In this document: piece after piece, positions 62,387 through 64,000 of the stretch | How the letters are laid out: every line of letters starts with the position of its first letter | Position numbering within the stretch: the stretch's first letter is position 1 | Assembly: GCF_007676705.1 (NCBI RefSeq) | Contig: NZ_VEBF01000002.1 | Location: forward strand, 1,550,001-1,614,000 | DNA: 64,000 nt | Origin: Paenibacillus xylanexedens | GTDB lineage: Bacteria; Bacillota; Bacilli; Paenibacillales; Paenibacillaceae | Direction of reading: 5' to 3' | Notes under the pieces: model-generated | Seen by the model: the letters and a program-made list of their open reading frames with translations, nothing else | What the model was told of the DNA's origin: nothing | Database searches by the model: none | Translations under genes and position numbers: made by a program

Positions 62387-63346
62387 TTGAAAAGATTCTA
62401 TCTAGGTTTTGGATTAACGATCACCATTATCATTGTACTATTATCAAGCTCTACTCCAACAGAAGCAGCATCGAAGAAAGTAAACTTAAAATTGTCAGAT
62501 GGAGCGACGTACTATGGTGAAGTTTTAAACGGGAAACCTCATGGTAAAGGAACCGCGAGATGGGGAGAAACCGAAGTTTACTCTGGAGATTGGGTGAGTG
62601 GTAAGCGGCAAGGAAAAGGCAAGTATACATATACATTAGTTGAAGGTGGAGGTGTCCCCTTTGAGGATTACGATGAATCTAATATGGGCCATGGTACAGG
62701 TGAATTCACTACAAAAACCTACACCGGATCGTGGAATAATGATACATATCATGGTAAAGGAAAAGAAATTACGCAATGGTTAGAAGTACAGTATCTGACT
62801 TCTTCTGATGGCAAGGTTCACCCTATACTTGGCAGCTACATCAACACCATTAACGATGGAACATTCAATCAGGGCAAGATGTCTCAGGGATATTACGCAA
62901 TCCACTCTTCAGATACTGTCTCACTAGGATATACTGATCATACGACTACGATTGCTCTCAAAAATGATTATTTCAACGAAAAGTTAACCGGGGATAAGGA
63001 CTTTTTTGACACGATTATCAATTATAAAAAGAAACACGGTTCTTCTGAAAAATATATTGGGGTTAAACCATCCGAATTCTCCAAAGGTACATTAACTAGT
63101 GGCAAATTCTCGGGGGTTACGCATCTAATCGATTATAGTAATTCAGTTAGTTATTCTAAACAAGTCATAATGAAAGATAACGTATTAAAAGAGAATCACA
63201 TAACATCTGCCGTCTTTGATAAGGATCGCAAGAAAATCATTCATGAATTCCTTCAAGCTATTAAGTCCTATTCAGTCAAAATCAATACCATCTCTGACGA
63301 GATTATGTCATTGAAAGACATTAACTATGAGGAAATGATTCCCTAG
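62387..63346 (+). CDS. Secreted MORN-repeat protein
   Basis: 319 residues, TTG start 9 nt after AAGGAG. Signal peptide to about 28 (TEAAS). Three or four MORN units follow: YYGEVLNGKPHGKGTARWG, YSGDWVSGKRQGKGKYTY and YTGSWNNDTYHGKGKEI. The C-terminal half has no recognised domain. MORN repeats mediate membrane or protein contact; secreted bacterial examples are poorly understood. The next small gene follows by 17 bp and forms an operon with it. Confidence 0.8.
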   Translation: MKRFYLGFGLTITIIIVLLSSSTPTEAASKKVNLKLSDGATYYGEVLNGKPHGKGTARWGETEVYSGDWVSGKRQGKGKYTYTLVEGGGVPFEDYDESNMGHGTGEFTTKTYTGSWNNDTYHGKGKEITQWLEVQYLTSSDGKVHPILGSYINTINDGTFNQGKMSQGYYAIHSSDTVSLGYTDHTTTIALKNDYFNEKLTGDKDFFDTIINYKKKHGSSEKYIGVKPSEFSKGTLTSGKFSGVTHLIDYSNSVSYSKQVIMKDNVLKENHITSAVFDKDRKKIIHEFLQAIKSYSVKINTISDEIMSLKDINYEEMIP

Positions 63347-63363
63347 GTAGTGGAGGTCACAAA

Positions 63364-63708
63364 ATGAGAAAAAAGCGATGGATTGTGAGCATAGTCATTT
63401 TGATTATCATACTTTTCATGAGCGAATTGATGATGTTGTCCTCAGGAAAGGTTGGAGTTCTCAACATAACGCAGAGAATCATATCAGGTGCACCTCATGT
63501 TATCGTTCAAGGGCAGACACTGTCTTACCAAGGTAAGGTTCATTGGGAGGATATCCAAAGTAGTATCGAAGAATATTCCGCAAGCGATGAAGGAACGGTC
63601 TTGTATAAAGCACTAGGCACCCCTGTCCCACCACCTTGGATATATGTGAGAAAAGGAAACCATCAGGGTTTCCGATATAAAATCCCACAGCTTCCCTGGA
63701 AACTATAA
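63364..63708 (+). CDS. Small exported or membrane-anchored protein
   Basis: 114 residues. Basic start (MRKKRW) and one hydrophobic segment (IVSIVILIIILFMSELMML), then an external domain of about 85 residues rich in beta-strand residues. TAGTGGAGG precedes the ATG. Downstream partner of the MORN gene; function unknown. Ends before a terminator. Confidence 0.7.
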   Translation: MRKKRWIVSIVILIIILFMSELMMLSSGKVGVLNITQRIISGAPHVIVQGQTLSYQGKVHWEDIQSSIEEYSASDEGTVLYKALGTPVPPPWIYVRKGNHQGFRYKIPQLPWKL

Positions 63709-63729
63709 AATGATCTGGGAACTTCACGA

Positions 63730-63757
63730 GCGGACATCACCAGATGTCCGCTTTTGC
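63730..63757 (+). terminator. Terminator after the MORN operon
   Basis: GCGGACATC pairs with GATGTCCGC around a 4-nt loop, followed by TTTTGCT. Confidence 0.9.
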
Positions 63758-63838
63758 TATGAATTTATAGTCTCACTCGCTCAATGGTGACATGTCCTAG
63801 GGTTCGTGTATCGAATACAATCCACAATATAGGACCTC

Positions 63839-64000
63839 TCACTTACCATCCAATCCGTTAAACTGCCGGAGCATGACGGTGAAACGCTCCAGTTCCTTAT
63901 CATCCCATCTGGATATACGGTCATAAAAAGCTGACTCCTTCTCCTTGAGGGCAGCGATCGTCGATTGTTGACCAAGTTCCGTAAGAGATAGTAACACCCC
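63839..64000 (-). CDS. C-terminus of a MarR-family-like regulator (5' end outside window)
   Basis: The last 53 codons are present. LLSLTELGQQSTIAALKEK then DKELERFTVMLRQFNG matches the end of MarR winged-helix regulators: the LTE.G wing followed by the dimerisation helix with the L...E...F...L pattern. The DNA-binding core lies beyond base 64000, so family assignment is tentative. Confidence 0.6.
   Translation of the reverse strand, partial: GVLLSLTELGQQSTIAALKEKESAFYDRISRWDDKELERFTVMLRQFNGLDGK

Overview
The window is chromosomal DNA of a Paenibacillus-like member of the Bacillota. This is inferred from strong AGGAGG-type ribosome sites, frequent TTG/GTG starts, secreted plant-polysaccharide hydrolases with an ATPase-less sugar ABC importer, an S-layer (SLH) surface protein, a catabolite (cre) site and a PucR regulator. 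No rRNA, tRNA, CRISPR array or intact insertion sequence was seen.

Region by region. 1-12.5 kb (minus strand) is a carbohydrate operon: LacI regulator, solute-binding lipoprotein, two permeases, GH30, GH35, GH43 with an AbfB domain, and a second GH30 cut by the window edge. The enzyme mix fits arabinogalactan/arabinan breakdown. The LacI-type palindromes sit at the importer promoter and at the lacI promoter. 12.7-13.1 kb is a HesB-like gene. 13.1-16.6 kb is an array of single-gene units on one strand, each followed by an 85-87 bp structured repeat (four full copies, two partial), organised much like integron cassettes. One unit, a Nudix hydrolase, has a 15-codon leader peptide and attenuator. 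17-21.4 kb is a lantibiotic-immunity-like ABC transporter with its two-component system. 21.8-28.4 kb holds a PucR regulator, a NitT/TauT-type importer, a GatC/AtzG-like small protein, an amidase and a RidA protein: uptake and hydrolysis of a nitrogen compound.

28.5-42 kb holds a chemoreceptor, paired small membrane proteins, an iron alcohol dehydrogenase, an APH-like kinase, an amidohydrolase overlapping a 1056-residue GNAT fusion, a DedA protein, and a ROK regulator with an MFS transporter. 42.2-47.4 kb is AT-rich and carries a small HTH regulator pair, two membrane proteins and a 1276-residue helicase-phospholipase D fusion resembling the type II Mokosh anti-phage protein. 47.8-64 kb is accessory: secreted proteins, a TetR-amidohydrolase pair with a decayed second copy, a papain-like secreted protease with a membrane partner, an alpha/beta hydrolase, YdeI, EVE, DinB and WYL proteins, a large PHP-SLH surface protein, a secreted MORN protein and the end of a MarR-type gene.

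Two repeat families stand out. A structured element of about 185 bp occurs four times (two in tandem), always in one orientation just upstream of sugar-related genes, and its closing helix shows compensatory base changes. The cassette-end repeat of 13-16.6 kb is the best candidate for an undescribed system.
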